DNA from: Polaromonas sp. YR568
GTDB taxonomy: Bacteria; Pseudomonadota; Gammaproteobacteria; Burkholderiales; Burkholderiaceae_C
Length of the DNA: 64,000 bases
Reading direction: 5' to 3'
Assembly (NCBI RefSeq): GCF_900116715.1
Contig: NZ_FPBM01000001.1
Coordinates: 374,784 to 438,783, forward strand
This document shows, one piece after another, positions 1 through 8,156 of this stretch; positions within the stretch are counted from its first letter, which is position 1; the number at the start of each line of letters is the position of its first letter. The position numbers and the translations under genes were made by a program. The notes under the pieces were generated by a model, which saw nothing but the letters and a program-made list of their open reading frames with translations, had not been told where the DNA came from and did no database searches.

Positions 1-83
1 ACTACCGGCTGGCGGCAGCCGGGGCACATGCGCCCGGTGTCCGTTGAATAGACCAGGCCGCCTGCGGATAGGGAGTTTTTCAT
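1..83 (-). CDS. SUI1/YciH-type translation initiation factor homologue, N-terminus only (cut by window edge)
   Basis: Reading leftward from an ATG at 83-81 gives 27 residues beginning MKNSLSAGGLVYSTD and continuing to GRMCPGCRQPV. A Gly-Gly-Leu-Val-Tyr-Ser-Thr-Asp stretch followed by a Cys-Pro-x-Cys-Arg pair is the usual start of bacterial YciH/SUI1 proteins, which resemble eukaryotic eIF1 and are thought to influence start-site selection on the 30S subunit. The rest of the gene lies outside the window, so the SUI1 core domain is not visible. The motif is specific enough for a fairly confident call despite the short length. Confidence 0.72.
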   Translation of the reverse strand, partial: MKNSLSAGGLVYSTDTGRMCPGCRQPV

Positions 84-189
84 TAATAAGGATTGTGATC
101 GCTGTCGCCACGGTGCTCGCCGGGCTCAGCGCCAGCAAGGAAACTGCAAGCCCGGGAGGTAACAATCCGGCACCGTACCCGGATTTTTA

Positions 190-228
190 GAACGATCGTT
201 CGCAAAAATTTGTGACTTAGTTCACAAA
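190..228. promoter_or_regulatory. CRP-type palindrome next to a 12-bp perfect palindrome
   Basis: TGTGA at 211-215 and TCACA at 222-226 are separated by exactly six bases, and the arms extend to TTTGTGA/TCACAAA. This is the spacing and core of a CRP/Vfr-type operator. Just upstream, 190-201 reads GAACGATCGTTC, a perfect palindrome. Both sit between the divergent SUI1-type gene and the DUF2726 gene. CRP binding is an inference from the motif; no CRP gene is in the window. Confidence 0.45.
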
Positions 229-345
229 AAACCCAAAAGTACCTTATAAACACGGCAGGGATACAGGGATAGCAATCGCCCGGACCGTAGACACAACAAC
301 CATCGCGGCAACATAGGCCGCGCGGGCGACCAGAGGACAAGAACA

Positions 346-1095
346 ATGACCGGCACCAGCTTTTTGATCGGCTTTTTTATCTTTGTGGGCAGTGTTGCCC
401 TGGGTGCACTGGGCTATGAGCGCTGGCTCTCCCATGTGGTGTCCAACCGCAAAAAAGTGGCGCGCAACCATGCCCTGCGCCGCAAGCCGATCACCAGCCG
501 GGACGAACTGGCCGTCTGGCGCTGGCTTGAGGAGGTCTTTCCCGAGCACCACGTGCTTGTCACTGTGCCCTTTACCGGTTTTATTGAGCCCAACCAGCGC
601 GGCGGCGACGCCCACTGGCAGGCGCTGCTCAGCACCGTGAGCTTTTCCTGCGCCGTGGCCGACCGCTCCGGCACCGTGCTGGGCTGCATCGACGTGCTGG
701 GGCGCGGCGAGGTGACGGACCGCAAACACGCCTTCAAACGCGAGCTGCTTGCGCGCGCCGGCATTCCCTACTGGATCATCGAAAGCCAGCGCAGGCCCAG
801 CGCCGCGCTGCTGCGTGAAAAGTTCATCGGCCCGGCCAACACCGAGGCCGTCAAGCCCGGCGTGGCCAAACCGGCCCCGCGCCCCGCACCGGTAAAGCTG
901 GAGCAGCCGCAACTCTCGCGCGTGTCCAGCAACGCCTCGGATTTGACCAAAACCGGCATGACGCCGCTGCACATCAAGTCGACCCTCAAGCTGCAGGCGC
1001 TGGCCAAGGCCTTTGCCCTGCGCATCGCCGGCGAAGGGCCGCCGCGTCGGCATATGGGTTACCCAAACACGAGCACCAGCAGCTCAATCATCTGA
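346..1095 (+). CDS. DUF2726 domain protein with N-terminal membrane anchor
   Basis: The 249-residue product starts with a hydrophobic helix (about residues 5-24), then a basic linker, then a region matching DUF2726: a conserved WRWLEEVFPEHHVLVTVPF stretch, a central segment in which the nuclease-like fold usually places a beta strand (GTVLGCIDVLGRGE), and DRKHAFKRELLARAGIPYWII. DUF2726 proteins are distantly related to restriction-endonuclease-like folds, but no activity is established. The last 80 residues are low complexity and Pro/Ala-rich. The gene stands alone between divergent and convergent neighbours. Confidence 0.65.
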   Translation: MTGTSFLIGFFIFVGSVALGALGYERWLSHVVSNRKKVARNHALRRKPITSRDELAVWRWLEEVFPEHHVLVTVPFTGFIEPNQRGGDAHWQALLSTVSFSCAVADRSGTVLGCIDVLGRGEVTDRKHAFKRELLARAGIPYWIIESQRRPSAALLREKFIGPANTEAVKPGVAKPAPRPAPVKLEQPQLSRVSSNASDLTKTGMTPLHIKSTLKLQALAKAFALRIAGEGPPRRHMGYPNTSTSSSII

Positions 1096-1096
1096 A

Positions 1097-1135
1097 TTTC
1101 CCCCTCTCCCCCTGAGAGAGAGAAAGAGAGTTGGG
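1097..1135. repeat. degenerate copy of the CCCTCTCCC/GAGAGGG hairpin repeat
   Basis: The stretch between the convergent DUF2726 and FHA genes reads CCCCCTCTCCCCCTGAGAGAG followed by AGTTGGGGTAG. It follows the order of the much better conserved element at 4152-4190 (CCCTCTCCC, GGGAGAGGG, TTGGGGTGAGGG) with several changes, so it looks like an eroded copy of the same intergenic repeat. Confidence 0.4.
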
Positions 1136-1183
1136 GTAGTTGGTGTAAGGGCCCAACGGCCGGCGAACTACCGGCTTGCCTGA

Positions 1184-1828
1184 TCAACCGCTCTTCAGCA
1201 AAAACTCCATCTCCGTCCCCGCCAGGTTCAGCACGTCATGGTGCGCCAGCGGTATGGCTTTGGGGCCAATCGGTTTGCCGTTGCAGGTCGACGGCGTCGA
1301 GCCGTCCATATGGGCGACGTAGTAGCCATCGCGCCGGTGCGAGATCGACACCACCGCAACGCCCGGCTGGCCGAAGGTGGTGACGGCTTTGACCACCGGC
1401 ACCTCCAGCCCGGCCGACGAGCCCGACAGCACCTTCAGGCTGGCCTGCATGGCGCCGCTGGTGCCGGGCAGGCCAATCGCGTCCAGCGACATGGCGGTGG
1501 TTTCCTGGTGGTCTTCGGCCTCTTCGTCGTGTTCGGACCTGGCCAGGTAGACGATGCGGAAGTTGCCGATGTTGATGATGTCGTTGTCGTGCAGCAGCTC
1601 GCGCGACTTGACCATGTGGCCGTTGAGGTAGGTGCCGTTGGTGCTGCCCAGGTCTTCCAGGTAGACGTCTGCAATGCCCTTGAGCAAAAACGCGCAGTGC
1701 TCGCCGCTGACGATCAGGTTGTCGAAGATGATGTCGTTGTAGGGCCGGCGGCCCAGCGTGGTCCGGTCGTTCTTGAGGTACACATGTTTGATCTCAACGC
1801 CTTCGACCGATGCAATGAGTTGCGGCAT
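1184..1828 (-). CDS. protein with two FHA domains
   Basis: The 214-residue soluble protein has a canonical forkhead-associated domain at about residues 20-90: LGRRPYNDI, the SGEH phosphothreonine loop and DLGSTNGTYLNG are all present. A linker rich in Glu/Asp/Thr follows (residues 95-115). Residues 125-212 form a second FHA-like unit that has kept the overall pattern (TFGQPGVAVVSISHRRDGYYV, CNGKPIG) but lost the Ser-x-x-His and Asn-Gly-Thr residues, so it probably does not read phosphothreonine. FHA proteins bind partners phosphorylated by Ser/Thr kinases; no kinase or phosphatase is adjacent, so the partner is unknown. Confidence 0.85.
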   Translation of the reverse strand: MPQLIASVEGVEIKHVYLKNDRTTLGRRPYNDIIFDNLIVSGEHCAFLLKGIADVYLEDLGSTNGTYLNGHMVKSRELLHDNDIINIGNFRIVYLARSEHDEEAEDHQETTAMSLDAIGLPGTSGAMQASLKVLSGSSAGLEVPVVKAVTTFGQPGVAVVSISHRRDGYYVAHMDGSTPSTCNGKPIGPKAIPLAHHDVLNLAGTEMEFLLKSG

Positions 1829-1952
1829 GGGAGCCTTTCTGCAGGGTTAGCCAGTCAAGTCGCCGGGCACGCCCCATGCGGCATGGCGACAAACCATCGT
1901 AGCGCCGGCGCCGCGCCCGCACAAGGGTGCCGCGGCGGCGCCCCGGCCGCGC

Positions 1953-2396
1953 TTACTTCTTCGCGACGGTGGTCCGGCAGGCCGCGCGCACCAGCCGCTG
2001 CGTCGGGTTGGGCGTCACGTCGCGAAACTCCATGGGCCGCTTCACCTCAGGGGTAAAGGTCGACGTCTTGTGCGAAGCGCCCTTCCACGCCGGCTCCATG
2101 TAGAAGTCCAGCGACACGTAGCGGGCGCTTTTGTGCGCGCAGTCAAACACCACGGTCGAGGTGTAGGAGCGGTAAGGCACGCCGTCCCAGCTCTTGCGTT
2201 GCTCCGAGCGGCTGACACGGATTTTCATGGTCTTCAGCTCGCCGTTCACCGCCACCGGAACGGGGTCGACTTCAATCGTGTTGACGTTCGCGTCGTGCGG
2301 GTCGCCCAGCACATTGAACCAGGTGGTTTGTGCATGCAGCGGCGCCATGCCGCCCAGGCCCGCCAGCAAACTCCCAACGATGATCCGCTTTTTCAT
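1953..2396 (-). CDS. exported surface-adhesin E-like protein
   Basis: The 147-residue product has a clear signal peptide (MKKRIIVGSLLAGLGGMAPLHA, cleavage after HAQ or HA) and a mature part with a single Cys pair (VFDCAHKS and RAACRTT), compatible with one periplasmic disulfide. The layout of a short N-terminal strand, a VNTIEVDP segment, then KSWDGVPYRSYTSTVVFDC matches the small 'surface-adhesin protein E' family common in Comamonadaceae and Burkholderiales. The function is unknown; the family name derives from Haemophilus protein E and should not be taken to show adhesion. Confidence 0.6.
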   Translation of the reverse strand: MKKRIIVGSLLAGLGGMAPLHAQTTWFNVLGDPHDANVNTIEVDPVPVAVNGELKTMKIRVSRSEQRKSWDGVPYRSYTSTVVFDCAHKSARYVSLDFYMEPAWKGASHKTSTFTPEVKRPMEFRDVTPNPTQRLVRAACRTTVAKK

Positions 2397-2693
2397 GGCT
2401 GCTCTTTATGGTGTGGTGTGACGGCCTCCCTCGCGCTGCCTGCCCACCTGGGCATTGCGCATCCTTGACGACGCTTTTACGCGTCTTACACGGCGTCACA
2501 CGTGTATCAGTCTACCGGGATGTTGTTGATTCTGCTAAGGAAAATTATCCCCGTCATGCGGAAAGCCGCGCCAGCACAGGCTTGTAGGCGCCAGCCGACA
2601 TCAAGCAGCGCTGCATCCCTGCGGCGGGCCCCATGGTGGGGCGTTAACTTGAAGGCATGGAATTTTCCATAACCATCCTGAAAGGTACATCCC

Positions 2694-2912
2694 ATGAACA
2701 AGGACCAAGTCAAAGGCAAGATCAAGGAAGTCGCCGGTGAAGTGCAGGAGCACACCGGCCGCATGGTTGGCAGCACTGAGCAGGAAGCCAAGGGCCATGC
2801 CCGCGAAATGGAAGGCAAGGTTCAGAAAGCCTACGGCGACGTGAAAGAAGACGTCAAGGACACCGCCAAGGAAGTGAAGAAGGATCTGAAACGCGATCCG
2901 CTCAAGCCTTGA
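2694..2912 (+). CDS. CsbD-family stress protein
   Basis: The 72-residue, highly charged, all-helical protein begins MNKDQVKGKIKEVAGEVQE, the family signature of CsbD/YjbJ small stress proteins, and contains repeated Lys/Glu heptad-like segments down to KKDLKRDPLKP. AAAGG sits just upstream as a ribosome-binding site. CsbD members are induced by general or envelope stress in several bacteria, but their mechanism is unknown. The gene is single and followed by a strong terminator. Confidence 0.88.
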   Translation: MNKDQVKGKIKEVAGEVQEHTGRMVGSTEQEAKGHAREMEGKVQKAYGDVKEDVKDTAKEVKKDLKRDPLKP

Positions 2913-2963
2913 TCGCCTGACTCGACTGACAAAGCGCCCTGAACCATCCTGGCGCTCCCACAA

Positions 2964-2990
2964 AACGGCCGCCCATCGCGGCCGTTTTTT
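2964..2990 (+). terminator. rho-independent terminator of the csbD-like gene
   Basis: A 9-bp perfect stem, AACGGCCGC/GCGGCCGTT, has a 5-base loop and is followed by six T residues, 52 bases after the CsbD stop codon. Confidence 0.88.
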
Positions 2991-3057
2991 GCTTTCCTGA
3001 CGCGCTGTCGGGCGCTTGGCCGATACCGCCGCCGGCAGCCCCGGCCGACGATGGTGC

Positions 3058-4149
3058 ATGCCCCAAAAAACCCGAATTCAAACATCCCCTCCGCTACCCG
3101 ACGACCTCACCCACGGCGGGCTGAAGCGTCCGGCCGTCATGATCAACGGCTACAGCCTGCAACTGCACGACGGTGACGGTTTTGTGGGCGACAGCGTGAG
3201 CCGCGTGGCCTACGGCGAGATGCTCGACGCCTGGCGCACGCTTTACCACCGCATCAGCGGCCTGGACCCGCTGGGCAGCAAACCCACACCCGCCATCAGC
3301 AAACGGCGGCTGGATGAATTGCTGCGCCGCAACGGCAAGGCGGCGGCGATTATCTCGGCGGCGTCGGAAGACTACGCCTGGCAGCTGGCGCGCGTGGTGC
3401 GGCGCTTTCTGGCACACCCCTCATGGCAAGGCGTGCGGCGCATTGTGGTGGGCGGCGGCTTTCAGCAAAGCCTGGTGGGCGAGCTGGCCATAGACCGCGC
3501 GGCCGAGCTGCTTTATCAGGAGAGCAGCCGCGTGCACCTGATGACGCTGCGCCACCACCCCGACGAAGGCGGCCTGATCGGCTGGGTGCACCTGGCCCCG
3601 CCCGAGCTGCTGGCGCAGTACGACAGCTTTATGGCGGTCGACATAGGCGGCACCAATGTGCGCTGCGGCATCGTGCGGCCGCGCCTGCACAAGGCGGCCG
3701 ACCTGACGGATGTGCGGGTGATGGGCCTTCAGAAATGGGGCCACGCCGGCGACAGCGATGCCACACGCCGCGAAGACCTGGTGCAAGGCATTGCCGATAT
3801 GCTCAAAAAATTGATCCGGCAGGCGAAAAGAAAAGGTATGTCGCTCGCGCCCTTTGTGGGCGTGGCCTGCCCCGGCATGATCAATGAAGACGGATCCATC
3901 TCGGCCGGCGCACAAAACCTGCCCGGCAACTGGGAGACGCCACGCTTTAACCTGGCGCACGACCTGTGCGAACGCCTGCCCGACATCAACGGCCAGGCCA
4001 CGCAGGTGCGGCTGCACAACGACGCAGTGGTGCAAGGCTTGTCGGAGTTGCCCTTTATGCAGGGCGTGAAGCGCTGGGCGGTTCTGACGGTGGGTACCGG
4101 GCTGGGGAATGCGAGTTATGTCAATACGGTCAGCAAAAAGTCGCACTAA
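3058..4149 (+). CDS. ROK-like sugar kinase/regulator fold with circularly permuted lobes
   Basis: From the ATG at 3058 the product has 363 residues (a TTG at 3016 would add 14). The second half holds the N-terminal lobe of a ROK/ASKHA protein: DIGGTN at 195-200 (phosphate 1), a CPG turn at 271-273, NLPGNW at 287-292, HND at 320-322 (catalytic Asp position) and GTGLG at 346-350 (phosphate 2), after which the protein ends. The first half holds what normally comes last: VVGGGF at 130-135 (adenosine motif) and DEGGLIGWVHLA at 169-180, which resembles the usual ROK C-terminus. The order is thus C-lobe then N-lobe. The ROK zinc motif CxCGxxGC is absent. Substrate and activity are unknown; it could be a polyphosphate/glucose-type kinase or a non-catalytic relative. 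Confidence 0.68.
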   Translation: MPQKTRIQTSPPLPDDLTHGGLKRPAVMINGYSLQLHDGDGFVGDSVSRVAYGEMLDAWRTLYHRISGLDPLGSKPTPAISKRRLDELLRRNGKAAAIISAASEDYAWQLARVVRRFLAHPSWQGVRRIVVGGGFQQSLVGELAIDRAAELLYQESSRVHLMTLRHHPDEGGLIGWVHLAPPELLAQYDSFMAVDIGGTNVRCGIVRPRLHKAADLTDVRVMGLQKWGHAGDSDATRREDLVQGIADMLKKLIRQAKRKGMSLAPFVGVACPGMINEDGSISAGAQNLPGNWETPRFNLAHDLCERLPDINGQATQVRLHNDAVVQGLSELPFMQGVKRWAVLTVGTGLGNASYVNTVSKKSH

Positions 4150-4151
4150 CT

Positions 4152-4274
4152 CTTACTCCCTCTCCCGCTGGGAGAGGGTTGGGGTGAGGGCCAACCGGCC
4201 TCTGAATATCCACCGAGTTGTGCTCAGGCCGCTAGCCCTCACCCCTGCCCTCTCCCAGCGGGAGAGGGAGTAAG
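4152..4274. repeat. paired inverted GC-rich hairpin repeat between convergent genes
   Basis: Two 39-base units, 4152-4190 and 4236-4274, are inverted copies of each other with only two mismatches. Each unit itself contains CCCTCTCCCGCTGGGAGAGGG, which folds into its own hairpin, followed by TTGGGGTGAGGG or its variant. The 45-base spacer is unremarkable. The element fills the gap between the ROK-like gene and the penicillin-binding protein gene, so it may act as a bidirectional terminator as well as being a REP/BIME-like repeat. Confidence 0.85.
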
Positions 4275-4276
4275 AA

Positions 4277-6847
4277 CTAACGCGGCGCGATAGGCGCACC
4301 CACCACCACTCCCGGCACCACCGGCACGCTGTCAGGCGCAGGCGGCTCCAGCACATCAATCCGTTGCGGCCGCCGCGTCTCCACCGGCGGGAGCACAACA
4401 CCCGGCTGGCCTTGCCCTGCGCCTGCTACAGCGCCCGGCACCACCTGCATGGGCTGCGCACTATCGGCAGCAGGCGAATTACCAGACGGAATCGCGGCCG
4501 GGTTGACAGGCGCCGCCCCAGGCACATTGATCGTCACATACTTGATCACCGGCGCAGGCTGCCACACACGGGCCGGCTCTGCGGGCGCCGCGGCGCCCCA
4601 TACAGGCCCAATCGCACCCGAGTTCGCCACGGCGGCCGGGTTCTCCGTCGGCGGCTCGGCGGGCGGCTGTGCCTCCACTGGCGTGCCTTGCGCGATGGAA
4701 GGATCGATCACGCTCGAGCCCTCAGGCACCGGGAAACGCACCTGCGCATCAATCACCTTGGCCTTGATCGCCTGCTGAAAAAACTCGCCCACCATGGGCA
4801 GCGCACTTTGCGCACCCGGCCCCCAGCCATTGCCCATGGTGACCCGGTTGTCGTTAAAGCCGGCCCATGCGCCCGCCACCAGTTGCGGGTGCATCAGGAT
4901 AAACCAGCCGTCAGTGTTGTCTTGAGTCGTGCCGGTCTTGCCCGCCACGTCGGCGCGTATGCCGTAGCGGCTGCGGATGCCGGCGCCCGTGCCCTGGTCG
5001 ATCACGCCGCGCATCACGTCCAGCAGGGTCTCGGCCGCCGGCGCGGACATGGCGGTTTCGGCCAGCTTGGGCTGGAACTCTTCCAGCACCTTGCCGTTGC
5101 GGTCTTCCACCCGCGTGATGAGGATGGGCTCGATGTAGCGGCCGTCATTGGCGATGGTGCTGTAGGCCGAGACCATTTCTTTCAGCGTGACCGGGCTGGT
5201 GCCCAGCGCGAGCGAAGGCACTTCTTCGAGCTTGCTCTGCCGCACGCCCATGGCCTTGGCCAGCTTGGCCACATTGGCCGGCCCCACCACATGCATCAGC
5301 TGCGCGGTGATGGTGTTCTTTGAAAACATCAGGCCCTGGCGCAGCGTCATCATCTCGTTGCTGGGGCCGCTGCCGTCAGTGGGCCGCCAGAAGGCGCCGT
5401 TGCCCAGAGGAATCTCCACCGGCCCATCCATAAAACCTTCATACGGCTTGGCCCCGGCCTCAAACGCCGCGCCATACACAAAGGGCTTGAAGGTCGAGCC
5501 CGGCTGGCGGCGTGCCGATGCCACATGGTCAAACTGGTCGTCCGCAAAATGCCGGCTGCCCACCCAGGCCATCACATGGCCGTTGGAAGGGTTGAGTGCG
5601 AGGAAGCCGGCTTGTATGCGGGTCTTCTCGTCGCGCAGCTTGTCCATAAAGCCGGTGTCGGCCTGCAAGGCCTTGAGCACATCTTCATCGGTTTTACCTG
5701 CCGTGCGTGCTGCTTTGTATTCAGCCGTGTCGCGCACCCAGGCCTGCACCAGCTCTTTGTTGGAGCCAGCCTTGGCTTGCCACACATTGCGCCCACCCCA
5801 GGCCGATGTGGCGATCTTTTGCAGCCTGTCGCCCTGGCGCGTAACGGCCGCATTGGCCATGGCCTGCAGGCGCGAGTCCACCGTGGTGTGCACCACCAGC
5901 CCGTCAGCATAGATGTTGTAGTCGTTGCGGTCGGCCCATTCGATCAGCCAGCGGCGCAGCTGCTGTGCCAAGTGCGGGGCCGCGCCCAGCTCAAACTCTT
6001 GCCGCTCAAAGTCGATCTTGAGCGGCTGCTTTTTCAGCGCGGCAAATTTGTCTTCGGGCAGCTTCTGGTGCTTGACCATTTGCGCCAGCACGATGTTGCG
6101 GCGCTGCAGCGCACGGTCGGGGCTGGTGACCGGGTTGTAGTAACTCGCGCCCTTGAGCATGCCCACCAGCGTGGCGCTTTGCAGCACGTCCAGTTCCTCG
6201 GCTGATTTGTCGAAATAGGTGCGCGCCGCCATCTCGATGCCGTAGGCGTTGTACAAAAACGGCACGGTGTTGAGGTAGCTCTCCAGGATCTCGTCCTTGG
6301 TATAAACCGCCTCGATCTTGAAGGCGGTGATGGCCTCTTTGAGTTTGCGCGTCAGCGTGGCTGCGCGGCCTATGTCTTCAGGGTAAAGGTTGCGCGCCAG
6401 CTGCTGCGTGATGGTGGAGCCGCCCTGCTTGCGGCCCGTGAGCGTGTGAAACACCGACGACACCGTGCGCTTGATGTCCATGCCGTGGTGGTCGTAAAAG
6501 CGGTGGTCTTCCGTCGCGATCAACGCGGCCACCACATTGGGCGAAATGTCTTCGAGCTTGACCCACTCGCGGTTGGCCCGCTTGAAAGACGCCAGCTCCT
6601 CGCCATCCACCGACATCACCACCGAAGGCTTGGCCGTCTTGGCTTTTTGCAGGTCTGAAATGCTGGGCGTGAAAGGAATCAGCAGCAAGACATACAGCAC
6701 CAGCAGCGCAGGGATTGCAGCCAGGCCCAGCAAAACGCCCCGCTTGGTCGGGTGGCGCAGGCGGCCGGGGACGGTCACCGCGAATTCACGGAAGCGCGTC
6801 CAGAAAGGAGCCAGAAAGGTCATCAGCTTGTTCATCATTGCCCGCAA
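4277..6847 (-). CDS. class A penicillin-binding protein (1A family), bifunctional peptidoglycan synthase
   Basis: The 856-residue protein has an N-terminal cytoplasmic stretch, one membrane helix (about 37-58), a glycosyltransferase family 51 domain with EDHRF at 113-117 (catalytic Glu) and GGSTITQQLARNLYP at 142-156, and a transpeptidase domain with STFK at 451-454 (active Ser), SKN at 509-511 and KTGT at 637-640. All catalytic motifs are intact. It polymerises and cross-links lipid II in the periplasm. An unusual tail of about 150 residues rich in Pro and Ala follows the transpeptidase domain. The start could be ATG at 6835 or 6823 instead. Exact paralogue (1A or 1C) is not resolved. Confidence 0.92.
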   Translation of the reverse strand: MRAMMNKLMTFLAPFWTRFREFAVTVPGRLRHPTKRGVLLGLAAIPALLVLYVLLLIPFTPSISDLQKAKTAKPSVVMSVDGEELASFKRANREWVKLEDISPNVVAALIATEDHRFYDHHGMDIKRTVSSVFHTLTGRKQGGSTITQQLARNLYPEDIGRAATLTRKLKEAITAFKIEAVYTKDEILESYLNTVPFLYNAYGIEMAARTYFDKSAEELDVLQSATLVGMLKGASYYNPVTSPDRALQRRNIVLAQMVKHQKLPEDKFAALKKQPLKIDFERQEFELGAAPHLAQQLRRWLIEWADRNDYNIYADGLVVHTTVDSRLQAMANAAVTRQGDRLQKIATSAWGGRNVWQAKAGSNKELVQAWVRDTAEYKAARTAGKTDEDVLKALQADTGFMDKLRDEKTRIQAGFLALNPSNGHVMAWVGSRHFADDQFDHVASARRQPGSTFKPFVYGAAFEAGAKPYEGFMDGPVEIPLGNGAFWRPTDGSGPSNEMMTLRQGLMFSKNTITAQLMHVVGPANVAKLAKAMGVRQSKLEEVPSLALGTSPVTLKEMVSAYSTIANDGRYIEPILITRVEDRNGKVLEEFQPKLAETAMSAPAAETLLDVMRGVIDQGTGAGIRSRYGIRADVAGKTGTTQDNTDGWFILMHPQLVAGAWAGFNDNRVTMGNGWGPGAQSALPMVGEFFQQAIKAKVIDAQVRFPVPEGSSVIDPSIAQGTPVEAQPPAEPPTENPAAVANSGAIGPVWGAAAPAEPARVWQPAPVIKYVTINVPGAAPVNPAAIPSGNSPAADSAQPMQVVPGAVAGAGQGQPGVVLPPVETRRPQRIDVLEPPAPDSVPVVPGVVVGAPIAPR

Positions 6848-7317
6848 GTCTAAAGGGAGGCTGTAAACCAGACTGTAGGACGGCGGCGCGGCGGAAACAG
6901 CCTGGCTGGAGCGAAAAATCGCCGGGAAAACGACTATGCAGGCTTATCAACGGGTTTTAAGCATCAAATAAGCTCCAAAGCCGCGCTGAATGAGCGTAGA
7001 CAGCTTCGGTTTTGATAGCAGCGGCCTTGGGCGACTTTTACGGCTTTTTACCTGGTTTGTACCTGTTTGGGCCGGTTTGACGCGCTTCCACGGCCGGTTC
7101 AGCCCGGATTCGCCAAAGCGCTGGCTGACATTCGGCTGAGGCCCCGCCGGCGGCTTGGGAACCGAACCGCGCCGCCCTGGTCGAAATTGGAAACCGCCTT
7201 TTACCCTTCATCCAAAACCGGCGGGCGTATAACTCGCAAGAAGAACCCGTAAGAAACACGCCCCAAAGCCGACTCATCACCATCACCACCCGCTTTCAAC
7301 CTCAAAGCCACCCAATC
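6848..7317. other. 470-base intergenic region between divergent pbp and msrA genes
   Basis: No gene is visible. Around 6962-7030 the text GCATCAAATAAGCTCC...TTTTGATAGCA resembles, from memory, an eroded copy of a short repeat scattered through Polaromonas/Rhodoferax intergenic DNA. From 7030 to 7075 the sequence is a run of short GGTTTG/TTTTAC-like words. Promoters for both flanking genes must lie here, but none stands out. Confidence 0.35.
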
Positions 7318-8028
7318 ATGAACAAATACCTCTTCGCCCTCGGCGCCATCGCCTTCGCCGCCTGGACTTTCATCGGCGGCGGTCTCGGCATCAGCGCCGC
7401 ACAGGAAAAAGCCGTTAAGCTGCCGCCACCCGCCATCGACACCCCCGCCGCCGCCCAAGCCGGCACCGCTACGGCAGTGTTTGCCGGCGGCTGCTTCTGG
7501 GGCGTGCAAGCCGTCTTCCAGCACACGCAGGGCGTGCTTAACGCCGTGTCAGGCTACTCAGGCGGCGAAGCATCCACCGCCACCTACAGGCAGATAGGCA
7601 CAGGCCGCACCGGCCACGCCGAATCCGTGCAGATCACCTATGACCCCAAACAGATCAGCTACGGCAAGCTGCTGCAAATCTACTTCTCCGTCGCCCACGA
7701 CCCCACCACCCTGAACCGCCAGGGCCCCGACAGCGGCCCGCAATACCGCTCGGCCGTTTTCTACCAGGGCGCGGAGCAAAAGAAGGTGACCGAGGCCTAC
7801 ATCGCCCAGCTGGACGCCGCCAAAACCTTCCCCCGCAAGATCGTCACGCAAGTCACACCCCTGACCGCCTTCTACCCCGCCGAGGCCTACCACCAGGACT
7901 ACGCGACGCTGAACCCCAACCAGCCCTACATCGCACGTTTTGACTTGCCCAAGATCGAGAACCTGAAAGCGGCGCTGCCCGAGGTGTGGCGTGAAAAGCC
8001 GGTGCTGGTGGCGCAGGCCGGCAAGTAA
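7318..8028 (+). CDS. msrA: exported peptide-methionine (S)-S-oxide reductase
   Basis: The 236-residue product has the MsrA signature FAGGCFWGVQAVFQ with the nucleophilic Cys at about residue 59, and the family stretch YRQIGTGRTGHAESVQITYD further on. It reduces the S-epimer of methionine sulfoxide in oxidised proteins. An N-terminal hydrophobic segment (MNKYLFALGAIAFAAWTFIGG) and an Ala/Pro linker precede the domain, indicating export or anchoring, so it probably repairs periplasmic proteins rather than cytosolic ones. No MsrB is adjacent. Confidence 0.93.
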   Translation: MNKYLFALGAIAFAAWTFIGGGLGISAAQEKAVKLPPPAIDTPAAAQAGTATAVFAGGCFWGVQAVFQHTQGVLNAVSGYSGGEASTATYRQIGTGRTGHAESVQITYDPKQISYGKLLQIYFSVAHDPTTLNRQGPDSGPQYRSAVFYQGAEQKKVTEAYIAQLDAAKTFPRKIVTQVTPLTAFYPAEAYHQDYATLNPNQPYIARFDLPKIENLKAALPEVWREKPVLVAQAGK

Positions 8029-8156
8029 GCGCGCAGATTCAGGCGCCAAACCGCAGGTAAAGCGCGCGAGCGCCCTGCCCGCAAGGGCGCGATGGACTAC
8101 AGGAGCTTAGGCACCCGGGGCCTAAAGTGGTTTCTTGCCCCCATCCAAGGAAGCAC

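Noticed and set aside
8028-8060. Possible tRNA or attachment site flanking the SIR2 insert
   Set aside because: No cloverleaf or tRNA 3' end and no direct repeats were found on either side, so site-specific integration is not supported.
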